From assembly GCA_964511185.1 (NCBI GenBank), contig CAZEDU010000145.1, forward strand, positions 1 to 12,014: a stretch of DNA of 12,014 nucleotides, written 5' to 3'. The stretch comes from CAZEDU01 sp964511185. GTDB taxonomy: Bacteria > Myxococcota > Myxococcia > Myxococcales > Myxococcaceae. Of this stretch, positions 1 through 6,837 are shown piece by piece (position 1 is the first letter of the stretch; every line of letters begins with the position of its first letter). Under the pieces are notes generated by a model. The model worked only from the letters and a program-made list of their open reading frames with translations, made no database searches and had not been told where the DNA came from. A program made the translations under genes and the position numbers.

Positions 1-653
1 TGCCGTGCGTGATGCGTTGGCCAGGCCGGCTGAAGGCGGGCACCATCTCGAACGACATCTTCTCTCACACCGACATGCTCCCGACGCTCGCCGCGGTCGC
101 CGGCGAGCCCAACATCATCGAGAAGATGAAGCGCGGTTTCCGCGCCGGGCGACGAACGTTCAAGGTCCACCTCGACGGGTACAACTTGGTCCCGTACTTC
201 CGCGGCGAGGTGAAAGAGAACCCGCGAAAGGCGTTCTTCTACTGGAGCGACGACGGCGACCTGATGGCGCTGCGCTACGAGAACTGGAAGGTGACGTTCG
301 CCGAGCAGCGCTCCCACGGGCTCAGCGTGTGGCGCGAGCCGTTGGTCAACCTGCGCGTGCCGATGCTCCACAACCTGCGCAGCGATCCATTCGAGCGGGC
401 CTCGGTCGATGCTTCGATGTTCTACGAAAAATGGATGATCGACCGGGCGTTCATTCTCGTGCCGGCGCAGGCGATGGTGGCCGAGTTCCTCAAGACGTTC
501 GAAGAGTTCCCGCCCCGGCAAAGGCCCGCCAGCTTCAGCATCGACGACGCGCTCGAAAAGGCGCGCGAGAAGCAGCGGCTGCTGGCGAGCGCGCAAGGGC
601 AAACCGCCCCTGTGCCAGCCCATCAAGCAGAAGAGCAGCCGGCGGTGCATTGA
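1..653 (+). CDS. Arylsulfatase, C-terminal part (cut at left edge)
   Basis: This is the distal part of a sulfatase of the alkaline-phosphatase superfamily, hydrolysing sulfate esters. The frame is open from base 3, so the gene starts off the window; the GTG at 9 is internal. Seen: the visible part opens PCVMRWPGRLKAGT, then SHTDMLPTLAAVAGEPN, HLDGYNLVPYFRG, YWSDDGDLMALRYENWK and FPPRQRPASFS. These are the usual late blocks of bacterial S1 arylsulfatases: the 'RWPG' strand, the 'SHTD..PT' helix and the C-terminal subdomain. The formylglycine-forming CxPxR motif and most metal ligands lie in the missing N-terminus, so activity and export cannot be judged. The last 30 or so residues are a low-complexity Ala/Gln/Glu tail. 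The gene faces the 714-1280 gene across a GC hairpin. Family assignment is confident; substrate is unknown. Confidence 0.88.
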   Translation, partial: PCVMRWPGRLKAGTISNDIFSHTDMLPTLAAVAGEPNIIEKMKRGFRAGRRTFKVHLDGYNLVPYFRGEVKENPRKAFFYWSDDGDLMALRYENWKVTFAEQRSHGLSVWREPLVNLRVPMLHNLRSDPFERASVDASMFYEKWMIDRAFILVPAQAMVAEFLKTFEEFPPRQRPASFSIDDALEKAREKQRLLASAQGQTAPVPAHQAEEQPAVH

Positions 654-673
654 GCGGACGCACAGCGCCCGAG

Positions 674-696
674 GCCGCCGCCCACGAGGCGGCGGC
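674..696. terminator. GC-rich hairpin between convergent genes
   Basis: GCCGCCGCC (674-682) and GGCGGCGGC (688-696) form a perfect 9-bp stem around the loop CACGA. It lies in the 60-bp gap between two genes that end toward each other, so it could stop transcription from both sides. There is no T-tract on either side, so this is not a canonical intrinsic terminator; such T-less hairpins are common in GC-rich genomes. Confidence 0.5.
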
Positions 697-713
697 TGTG
701 CGTCGACGCGCGG

Positions 714-1280
714 CTAGAAGCCCAAGACGCCGCGGAAGTCGAAGCCGTCTCTCGTCGAGCTCGAAGCGCTGGGGTTGTTGAACGAATCTCCCGCCTTGAC
801 CCAGACGTACCGGATCGGCGTGCGGGGCGGGACCTTGCCCTGGAACAGCAGGATGTCTCCGTCGACGCGGTGGCCGGCCTCTCCCAACCGGAAGCGCGGA
901 CCGTCGAGCGTCGAGGAGACCGACACGTCGCCGATTTCGGGGTTGAGCGACATCTTGTCCCCGAGCCCGTTCTCGAACACCCGCACCCCGCGGTAGGCGG
1001 GCTGCTTGAGCCGAACGCCGATCTCGCCGCCTTGCCCGAGCGAGATGGCCTCCAGCAGCCGGTCATAGCCACCGGTGAGGCGCACCGGCCCCGTGACCAC
1101 TTCGGGCCGATGGCCGTTGAAGCCGCCCTTGTGGCCAGGTGAGAAGTGCACGACCTCGGCGCCCCAGTTGCCGTTGCTCGGAAGGGCGCGGGCCGTGGGC
1201 CTCAAGGGATTGACGAACCTGCCCACCCCATGGGCCGGGCGCGGCGGGGTTGGAATGCCCACTCGAGGAAGAATTCGCAT
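714..1280 (-). CDS. 188-aa protein of unknown function, resembling a myxobacterial cell-surface domain
   Basis: I cannot name this protein. Seen: no membrane helix and no clear signal peptide. The core (residues 41-135) is beta-strand-like, with blocks VVHFSPG, GHRPEVVTGP, AISLGQGGEIGVRL and GVRVFENG, and it ends GDSFNN...GFDFRGVLGF. From family memory this order (VVSFxPG, PEVVLGPP, SLGxGGEIVL, VFENPF, GDAFDL, then a final G[FV]DLD) recurs in secreted or surface proteins of Myxococcota, usually on a longer chain. The likeness is inferred by eye. The start is taken at the ATG at 1280; the open frame runs further upstream but would overlap the ABC transporter gene. The ribosome site there is weak, and a 7-bp inverted repeat abuts the ATG, so the true start may be internal. 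A missing N-terminal export signal would be odd for this family and may indicate truncation. Confidence 0.6.
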   Translation of the reverse strand: MRILPRVGIPTPPRPAHGVGRFVNPLRPTARALPSNGNWGAEVVHFSPGHKGGFNGHRPEVVTGPVRLTGGYDRLLEAISLGQGGEIGVRLKQPAYRGVRVFENGLGDKMSLNPEIGDVSVSSTLDGPRFRLGEAGHRVDGDILLFQGKVPPRTPIRYVWVKAGDSFNNPSASSSTRDGFDFRGVLGF

Positions 1281-1301
1281 GTCACGCCCATTGTCGTGAC
1301 A
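1280..1301. promoter_or_regulatory. Candidate operator: perfect inverted repeat TGTCACG-N8-CGTGACA
   Basis: Seven-base arms at 1280-1286 and 1295-1301 match perfectly around an 8-base spacer, giving a 22-bp dyad. It lies in the 109-bp divergent spacer between the 188-aa gene (-) and the ABC importer operon (+), touching the ATG of the minus-strand gene. The size and symmetry fit the site of a dimeric regulator acting on one or both genes. The regulator is unknown. It does not look like a Fur box, which is AT-rich. In RNA of the minus-strand gene it would fold over the start region. Confidence 0.4.
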
Positions 1302-1316
1302 GACGGCCGCAAGTTG

Positions 1317-1331
1317 CGCTCGAACCGAGCG
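1317..1331. other. Short perfect stem-loop in the divergent spacer
   Basis: CGCTCG (1317-1322) and CGAGCG (1326-1331) pair perfectly around AAC, about 60 bases before the ABC ATPase start. It could be a 5' UTR hairpin or a second protein site. In DNA this GC-rich a 6-bp dyad can also arise by chance, so the call is weak. Confidence 0.2.
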
Positions 1332-1389
1332 AGAGGCTGCACGCTCCAGGCGGTTTGCTGAACGTGCCCGTGTCTCGTAAGAGGGCGCC

Positions 1390-2451
1390 ATGGCTCTGCT
1401 GGCGGTCGAAGCGCTCACGCTGCGACACGATGCGGTCGTCGCGCTCCGCGAGGTGTCGCTCTCGGTGTCCGCCGGCGAGGTCCTGTGCCTGTTGGGCCCT
1501 TCCGGCTCGGGCAAGTCCAGCCTGCTCCGGCTGGTCGCGGGTGTGGAGCGCCCGACCTCGGGCCGCGTGCTGCTCGACGGCGTCGAGGTGGCCGGCCCCC
1601 GCGCCTTCGTGGAGCCGGAGCGCCGGCGCGTGGGCATGGTGTTCCAGGACTACGCGCTGTTCCCGCACCTGTCCGTCCGGGCCAACGTCGCCTTCGGGCT
1701 CCGCGCCTGGGGGCGGGCCGAAGCGAACGAGGTGGTGCGGACCCTGCTCGAGCGGCTCGAGCTGACGCGGCACGAAGGCAGCTACCCGCACATGCTGTCG
1801 GGCGGAGAGCGGCAGCGGGTGGCGTTGGCGCGCGCGCTGGCGCCCCGCCCGCGCGTGCTCTTGATGGACGAGCCGTTCTCGAGCCTCGACGGCAGGCTGC
1901 GCGAGCACGTGCGCCGACAAACGATGGAGCTGCTGCGCGACCTCCAAACGACGACCCTGCTCGTCACGCACGACCCGCAAGAGGCGGCGCGGGTGGCGGA
2001 CCGCATCGCGCTGCTCCACGCCGGGCGCCTGGTGCAATGCGGCCCGCCCGAAGCGCTCTACCAACGGCCGGCGACGCCCTTCGCCGCGTCGTTCTTCGGC
2101 GAGGTCAACCTGCTCGCCGGCGTGTGCCGAAGCGGCCGGGTCGACACGCCGCTCGGATCTTTCGACGCGGCCCACCTGCCCGAAGGCGCGCCGTGCAACG
2201 TCTGCATCCGGCCGCACCACCTGCGCATCGCCGGCGCGGACGGAATCCGCGCCCAGGTGCTCCGCTCGGAGTTTCTGGGCGAGGCGCACCAGCTCCTCTT
2301 GTCCGTCTCCGGCCTGTCGTCCCCGCTCTTGCTCCGCACGCCCGAGCGCGCGGGCCTTTCTCCGGGCGACACGACCTGCCTCGAGTTACATGCCCGCGAC
2401 GTTTTCGTCGTGGCCAACGACGACTCACTCCCACAGGAAGGCAACCCATGA
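1390..2451 (+). CDS. fbpC: Iron(III)-type ABC transporter ATP-binding protein (FbpC-like)
   Basis: This is the cytoplasmic ATPase that would power the importer encoded with the next two genes. All the nucleotide-binding motifs are seen in order in 353 aa: Walker A GPSGSGKS (36-43), Q-loop Gln86 in VFQDYALFPHLSV, signature LSGGE (136-140) followed by RQRVALARAL, Walker B VLLMDE (156-161), D-loop SSLD and switch His194 (LLVTHD). Residues 240-340 form a C-terminal TOBE-like extension, normal for the FbpC/PotA/CysA class. The ATG at 1390 follows AAGAGGG closely, and the protein begins with the usual first strand of the domain. It is the first gene of the operon; its TGA overlaps the ATG of the binding-protein gene (ATGA), predicting translational coupling. 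Iron as substrate is inferred from the binding protein; the ATPase alone would also fit thiamine, polyamine or sulfate systems. Confidence 0.9.
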   Translation: MALLAVEALTLRHDAVVALREVSLSVSAGEVLCLLGPSGSGKSSLLRLVAGVERPTSGRVLLDGVEVAGPRAFVEPERRRVGMVFQDYALFPHLSVRANVAFGLRAWGRAEANEVVRTLLERLELTRHEGSYPHMLSGGERQRVALARALAPRPRVLLMDEPFSSLDGRLREHVRRQTMELLRDLQTTTLLVTHDPQEAARVADRIALLHAGRLVQCGPPEALYQRPATPFAASFFGEVNLLAGVCRSGRVDTPLGSFDAAHLPEGAPCNVCIRPHHLRIAGADGIRAQVLRSEFLGEAHQLLLSVSGLSSPLLLRTPERAGLSPGDTTCLELHARDVFVVANDDSLPQEGNP

Positions 2452-3479
2452 AGAGACATCTCCTGATGAACACCCTGCGCACCGCGGCCGCCGCCGGCTG
2501 GATGCTCGCCATCGCCGCGAGCGCCGCGACACCGGAGCTGAACCTCTACACGACGCGCGAGCCGGCGCTCATGCAGCCGCTCCTTCAGGCGTTCACGAAG
2601 TCGAGCGGCGTGAAGGTCAACAGCATCTTCGTGAAGGACGGGCTGGCCGAGCGCGTGGCCGCCGAGGGCGCCAAGTCCCCCGCCGACGTGTTGATGACGG
2701 TGGACTTCGGCAACTTGATCGACCTGGTCGAGAAGGGGCTGACGCAGCCGGTGCAGTCGCAGGCGCTCGAGCGCGCGGTCCCGGCCCACTTGCGCGGCGC
2801 CAACGGCGAGTGGTTCGCGCTGTCCCTGCGCGCCCGCGTGCTCTACGCGGACAAGGGCCTGGCGCTGTCGTCGTTCACCTACGACCAGCTGGCCGACCCG
2901 AAGTGGAAGGGCAAGCTGTGCATGCGCTCGGGCCAGCACCCGTACAACACCGCGCTCGTCGCCGCGTACCTCGCGCACCACGGCGCGGAGAAGACCGAGG
3001 CGTGGCTCAAGGGCATCAAGGCCAACCTGGCCCGCCCCGCGACCGGCGGCGACCGCGACGTGGCGCGCGACATCATGGGCGGCGTCTGCGACTTGGGCGT
3101 GGCCAACTCGTACTACGTCGGGCTGATGCGGAGCGGCGCGGGCGGTCCGGATCAGAAGAAGTGGGGCGAGGCGATCAAGGTCGTCCTGCCGACGTTCGAA
3201 GGCGGAGGGACGCAGGTGAACGTCTCGGGCGCGGCGGTCGCCAAGCACGCGCCGAACCGCGCCGCCGCGGTGAAGTTCCTCGAGTACCTGGTCTCGGACG
3301 CGGCGCAGAAGCTGTACGCCGAGGCGAACTACGAGTACCCGGTCAAGGCCGGCGCGGCGGTCCATCCGCTCATCGGCGGCCTCGGCGCGCTGCAGGTGGA
3401 CCGCGTTCCGCTGACCGAGATCGCGCGGCACCGCGTGGCGGCGAGCCAGCTGGTGGACAAGGTCGGCTTGGATCGGTGA
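2448..3479 (+). CDS. fbpA: Periplasmic iron(III)-binding protein of an ABC importer (FbpA-like)
   Basis: This 343-aa protein is the extracytoplasmic solute-binding component. Seen: a basic N-terminus (MKRHLLMNTLR), a hydrophobic stretch and a likely signal peptidase I site near residues 25-28 (AIAASAAT). The mature chain opens with LNLYTTREP, the first strand typical of iron-binding family 1 proteins. Next come DVLMTVDFGNL (80-90), the hinge-type block WFALSLRARVLYA (122-134) and the tandem tyrosines of ANSYYVG (Tyr222-Tyr223). In FbpA/FutA proteins the paired tyrosines at this place coordinate Fe3+, which is the main argument for iron over thiamine or putrescine. AAVKFLEYLVSDAAQKLYAE is the usual late helix. 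The start is fixed by AGGAAGG six bases before the ATG. No lipobox is seen, so it should be free in the periplasm. Its stop overlaps the GTG start of the permease gene. Confidence 0.9.
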   Translation: MKRHLLMNTLRTAAAAGWMLAIAASAATPELNLYTTREPALMQPLLQAFTKSSGVKVNSIFVKDGLAERVAAEGAKSPADVLMTVDFGNLIDLVEKGLTQPVQSQALERAVPAHLRGANGEWFALSLRARVLYADKGLALSSFTYDQLADPKWKGKLCMRSGQHPYNTALVAAYLAHHGAEKTEAWLKGIKANLARPATGGDRDVARDIMGGVCDLGVANSYYVGLMRSGAGGPDQKKWGEAIKVVLPTFEGGGTQVNVSGAAVAKHAPNRAAAVKFLEYLVSDAAQKLYAEANYEYPVKAGAAVHPLIGGLGALQVDRVPLTEIARHRVAASQLVDKVGLDR

Positions 3480-5110
3480 GCCGCACGCCGCGAGGACCGG
3501 GCGCGTGGCGATACGGCTCCGGCGCCGTCGCCTTGCTGGTGATGGCGCCGATCGCCGCGCTCGCCGTGCTCGCCTCCCGCGGCTCCATGGACTTGTGGCG
3601 GCACTTGCTCGCGCACGTGCTGCCGGACGCGCTGCGGGACACCGCGGCGCTGCTCGTAGGCGTCGGGCTCTTGACGGCCGTCATCGGGACAGGGGCCGCG
3701 TGGCTGGTGACCGCGTACGACTTCCCCGGCCGCCGCGCGCTCACCGGGGCGCTGCTTTTGCCGCTCGCGGTCCCGACGTACATCGTCGCGTACGCGTACC
3801 TGGACCTCCTCCACCCGGTCGGCCCGGTGCAGACGGCGCTGCGCGCGCTCTTGGGCTTCGAGCACCCGCGCGACTTTCGGCTGCCCGACGTCCGGTCGAT
3901 GGCCGGGTGCATCGTGCTCTTGTCGTTCGTCCTCTACCCGTACGTCTACCTGGCCGCGCGGGCGATGTTCCTGATGCAGGCGTCGCACTTCATCGAGACC
4001 GCGCGCACCCTGGGCGTTGGGTCCTTGGGCGCGTTCTTTCGCGTCGCGCTCCCGCTCGCCCGCCCGGCCATCGCCGTCGGCTTGAGCCTGGTGTTGATGG
4101 AGGCGCTGAACGACATCGGCGCCTCGGAGTTCCTCGGCGTGCGGACCCTGACGGTCACGGTCTACACGACGTGGGTCACCCGCTCCGACCTGCCGGGCGC
4201 GGCGCAGATCGCGCTGGCGATGTTGATCCTGGTCGTCGCGCTGGTGGCCGTCGAGCGCTGGGCGCGGCGGCAGCGCCGCTACGCCAACGACGCGCAGAGC
4301 CAACGTCCGCTCTCGCCGCGGAGGCTGCGCGGGGCGCGCGCGGCCGGGGCGCTCGCCGTCGGCGCGGTACCGGTGGCCATCGGCTTTCTCTTTCCGGCGC
4401 TGCACCTGGCCGTGGCCGCCACGCAGCGCGTGGGGCGCTCGGGCGTGTCGGCGTCGATGCTGCAGGAGACGCTCAACACCGTGTGGCTCTCGGCGGTGGC
4501 CACCGCGCTGACGCTCTTGGGCGGCATGACCGTGGCCTACGCGGCGCGCGTCTGCGCAGGCAGGTGGCCGCACGTCTTCGCCCGCGGAGCATCGGTGGGG
4601 TACGCCGTGCCGGGCACCGTGCTGGCGATCGGCATCTTGCCGGTGGTCACCGGGTTGGACGGACTCGGGTCCGGCCCGGGCTTGATGCTCCTGGGCTCGG
4701 GAGCCGCGCTCGTCTACGCGTACTGGGTCCGGTTCCTCGCCATCGCCTCGGGCGGAATCGAGGCGGGCCTCGGCCGCGTCCCCCGGTCGCTCGACGACGC
4801 GGCGAGGACGCTGGGCGTGACGGCCGGGCGGCGGCTCTGGAGCATCCACCTGCCTTTGACCCGACCCGCGCTGGCGCTCGCGGGGCTGCTCGTCTTCGTC
4901 GACTGCATGAAGGAGCTGCCCGCGACGCTGCTCTTGCGGCCGGTCGGCTTCGAGACGCTCTCGACGCACCTGTACGGCGAGGCGGCCCGCGGGGCCTATG
5001 AAGATGGAGCGCTCGCCGCGTTCGTCATCGTGGCCGTGGGGCTGATCCCGGTGTTCCTGCTGGCGGGTGTCGGCAACAAACACACGTTGAGCAGACGCCC
5101 GCTCCAGTAG
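3476..5110 (+). CDS. fbpB: Iron(III)-type ABC transporter permease, two fused domains (FbpB-like)
   Basis: This 544-aa inner-membrane channel has about twelve hydrophobic helices in two homologous halves, as usual for FbpB/SfuB permeases. Each half carries the EAA loop that docks on the ATPase: ETARTLGVGSLGAFFRVALP (174-193) and DDAARTLGVTAGRRLWSIHL (440-459), each followed by the conserved RPA. A basic linker around residues 262-288 joins the halves. The GTG start at 3476 overlaps the stop of the binding-protein gene (GTGA); it begins SRTPRGPGAWRYG just before the first helix, and no better start is seen nearby. With the ATPase and binding protein the set is complete, so it should work as a stand-alone Fe3+ importer once iron has crossed the outer membrane. 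No outer-membrane receptor is in the window. Confidence 0.9.
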   Translation: MSRTPRGPGAWRYGSGAVALLVMAPIAALAVLASRGSMDLWRHLLAHVLPDALRDTAALLVGVGLLTAVIGTGAAWLVTAYDFPGRRALTGALLLPLAVPTYIVAYAYLDLLHPVGPVQTALRALLGFEHPRDFRLPDVRSMAGCIVLLSFVLYPYVYLAARAMFLMQASHFIETARTLGVGSLGAFFRVALPLARPAIAVGLSLVLMEALNDIGASEFLGVRTLTVTVYTTWVTRSDLPGAAQIALAMLILVVALVAVERWARRQRRYANDAQSQRPLSPRRLRGARAAGALAVGAVPVAIGFLFPALHLAVAATQRVGRSGVSASMLQETLNTVWLSAVATALTLLGGMTVAYAARVCAGRWPHVFARGASVGYAVPGTVLAIGILPVVTGLDGLGSGPGLMLLGSGAALVYAYWVRFLAIASGGIEAGLGRVPRSLDDAARTLGVTAGRRLWSIHLPLTRPALALAGLLVFVDCMKELPATLLLRPVGFETLSTHLYGEAARGAYEDGALAAFVIVAVGLIPVFLLAGVGNKHTLSRRPLQ

Positions 5111-5126
5111 GTGCGGCACACGCACC
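5110..5126 (+). terminator. Possible hairpin after the iron-importer operon
   Basis: GGTGCG and CGCACC form a perfect 6-bp stem around GCACA, beginning on the last base of the permease stop codon. The position suits operon termination, but there is no T-tract and the stem is short, so support is weak. Confidence 0.25.
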
Positions 5127-5132
5127 GATGTC

Positions 5133-5161
5133 TTGGGGTGCCCCGCGCTCGGTGCGATACT
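5133..5161 (+). promoter_or_regulatory. Candidate housekeeping-type promoter for the surface-protein gene
   Basis: TTGGGG (5133-5138) and GATACT (5156-5161) stand 17 bases apart, about 40 bases before the ATG at 5201. The spacing is ideal and the hexamers share 3/6 and 4/6 bases with TTGACA/TATAAT. The match is partial and was found by eye. Confidence 0.3.
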
Positions 5162-5200
5162 CGCCGAACCGTTCGGCCAACACGATCAAAGGGGGGGTTC

Positions 5201-6829
5201 ATGCGTTGTGTCCGATTGGCGGTCTTTCTGGCCGCGTGCCTGTCGTCTCCGGTGGCGTGGGCGCAGCAGCTGACCGAGGCGTTCGACAGCGTGCCGTCGT
5301 TGACCAGCGCCGACTGGGCGATGGTCAACCTCTCGTCGCCGGTCGGCTCGCAGCCCAATTGGTTTCAAGGCAACCCGAGCGTCTTCAGTGCCCACGCCGG
5401 GGCCACGAACGCATACGCCGTAGCGAACTACCAGATGGTGGCCGGCAGCAACACCATCAGCGCCTGGTTGATCACCCCCGTGGTCAAGCTCAACCGGAAC
5501 ACCGTGGTGACCTTCTACGCGCGCAAGGTGAGCCCCGATAGCTACCCAGACCGGCTCGAGGTGCGCGTCTCGACCAACGGCGCCAGCACCGACGTCGGCA
5601 ACACCAACGCGTCGGTCGGTGACTTCACGGTCTTGGCGCTCAGCATCAACCCCACCCTCGTCACCGGCGTCTTCCCGACGGGGTGGACCCAGTTCTCGCT
5701 CGATTTGAGCGAGCTTCCCATCACCGTGGTCGAGGGCCGCATTGGCTTCCGCTACTACGTCACGAACGGGGGGCCCAGTGGATCGAACTCCGACTACATG
5801 GGCATCGACACCCTGGAGGTCGGGGACGCCTGTGGCGACAACGCCATCCAAGGCACCGAGGCGTGCGACGACGGAAACAACACGAACGGCGATGGCTGCA
5901 GCGAGACCTGCGCGTTCGAGTCGGGCTTCGTCTGCATGGGGACTTCCTCCTCGGTCTGCACGGCCACCTGCGGCGACGGGCTCATCGTCGGCGGCGAGGC
6001 GTGCGACGACGGCGACACCGACGACGGCGACGGTTGCAGCGCCACCTGTACGCAAGAGACCGGCTACGCCTGCTCGGGCGCGCCTTCCATCTGTCAGCCC
6101 GTCTGCGGCGACGGGCTCATCCTTGGCGCCGAGACGTGTGATGACGGCGACACCGACGGCGGCGACGGCTGCAGCGCCACCTGTGCGCAAGAGACGGGCT
6201 ACGCCTGCTCGGGCGCGCCTTCCGTCTGTCAGGCCGTCTGCGGTGACGGGCTCATCGTCGGCGCCGAGACGTGTGACGACGGCGACACCGACGGCGGCGA
6301 CGGCTGCAGCGCCACCTGCGCGCAAGAGACCGGTTACGTCTGCGCGGACGCACCTTCTGTCTGTCAGGCCGTCTGCGGTGACGGGCTTATCCTCGGCGCC
6401 GAGGCGTGTGACGACGGCAACGCCACCGCCGGCGACGGCTGCAGCGCCACCTGCACCCAAGAGACCGGTTACGCCTGCGCAGGCGCGCCCTCTGTCTGTC
6501 AGCCCGTCTGCGGCGACGGCATCGTCGCGGGCGGCGAGGCGTGCGACGACGGCAACACCATCGACAACGACGGCTGCCTCTCGTCCTGTGTCCTCGCCCA
6601 GTGTGGCGACGGCGTGGCGCAGGTCGGCGTGGAGGCCTGCGACGACGGAAACCGAGTCGACGGCGACGGCTGCTCGGCGAGCTGCACCCTCGAGGATCAG
6701 CCGTCTGGCGAGGAGTCGCCCCGCGAGAAGGCGCCAGGCTGTGGCTGCGGCGGTTCGGGCGTCGGGGCCGCGGCGTGGCTCTTGGCGGCGTTGCTCGGGT
6801 TGAGCCGCCGTCGCCGCCCACGGCGCTGA
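5201..6829 (+). CDS. Secreted, MYXO-CTERM-anchored surface protein with DUF4215-type cysteine repeats
   Basis: This 542-aa protein should be exported and held at the cell surface. Domains in order: a Sec signal peptide with a cleavage site AWA|QQ after residue 21; residues 22-208, a beta-rich domain opening LTEAFDSVPSLTSADW and including AWLITPVVKL and YMGIDTLEV, which resembles choice-of-anchor J/cleaved-adhesin domains; seven cysteine-rich repeats from residue 211 to about 500; and residues 512-542, a MYXO-CTERM-like tail with PGCGCGGSG, a hydrophobic helix and a terminal RRRRPRR. Such tails are known to be recognised by myxosortase in Myxococcota; here that is inferred from the motif. The repeats follow CGDG...G.E.CDDG....GDGCS..C, the DUF4215 pattern. 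The ATG at 5201 follows AAAGGGGGGG and begins a good signal peptide; the open frame extends upstream but gives no signal. A role in adhesion or surface display is likely; the ligand is unknown. Confidence 0.88.
   Translation: MRCVRLAVFLAACLSSPVAWAQQLTEAFDSVPSLTSADWAMVNLSSPVGSQPNWFQGNPSVFSAHAGATNAYAVANYQMVAGSNTISAWLITPVVKLNRNTVVTFYARKVSPDSYPDRLEVRVSTNGASTDVGNTNASVGDFTVLALSINPTLVTGVFPTGWTQFSLDLSELPITVVEGRIGFRYYVTNGGPSGSNSDYMGIDTLEVGDACGDNAIQGTEACDDGNNTNGDGCSETCAFESGFVCMGTSSSVCTATCGDGLIVGGEACDDGDTDDGDGCSATCTQETGYACSGAPSICQPVCGDGLILGAETCDDGDTDGGDGCSATCAQETGYACSGAPSVCQAVCGDGLIVGAETCDDGDTDGGDGCSATCAQETGYVCADAPSVCQAVCGDGLILGAEACDDGNATAGDGCSATCTQETGYACAGAPSVCQPVCGDGIVAGGEACDDGNTIDNDGCLSSCVLAQCGDGVAQVGVEACDDGNRVDGDGCSASCTLEDQPSGEESPREKAPGCGCGGSGVGAAAWLLAALLGLSRRRRPRR
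5831..6700 (+). repeat. Seven tandem DUF4215-type repeats, five long (138 or 135 bp) and two short
   Basis: Units start at 5831, 5969, 6104, 6239, 6374, 6509 and 6602. The first is 138 bp, the next four exactly 135 bp, the sixth 93 bp and the last about 99 bp. Long units carry six cysteines each, compatible with three disulfides; the short ones lack the last cysteine pair. Hand alignment of the units at 6104 and 6239 gives 12 mismatches in 135 bases (about 91% identity), several of them at third codon positions. The unit is thus repeated at DNA level, pointing to recent tandem duplication. The Asp-rich loop CDDGDTDGGDGC resembles calcium-binding loops, but binding is an inference. Confidence 0.92.
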
Positions 6830-6837
6830 GGCTTCGG

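Noticed and set aside
1281..1389. Housekeeping promoter (TTGCTG, 17 bases, TAAGAG) before the ABC operon
   Set aside because: Both hexamers match poorly and the -10 candidate overlaps the ribosome-binding site.
2390..3475. Open frame continuing upstream of the permease, giving an apparent 906-aa protein
   Set aside because: The upstream part lies over the binding-protein gene and reads as low-complexity Arg/Gly/Ala sequence; the permease family begins at the GTG at 3476.
3329..5125. 598-codon open frame on the minus strand opposite the permease
   Set aside because: Its composition (Arg, Gln, Glu, His, Gly) is that of the antisense of a GC-rich gene; the plus-strand frame carries recognisable permease motifs.
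5111..5200. Upstream start for the surface protein at GTG 5111
   Set aside because: It would add 30 charged residues before a good signal peptide; the ATG at 5201 has a G-rich ribosome site.
5831..6700. Regular repeats that could suggest a CRISPR array
   Set aside because: The units are 93-138 bp, contiguous, without unique spacers, and in frame with a cysteine-rich protein repeat.
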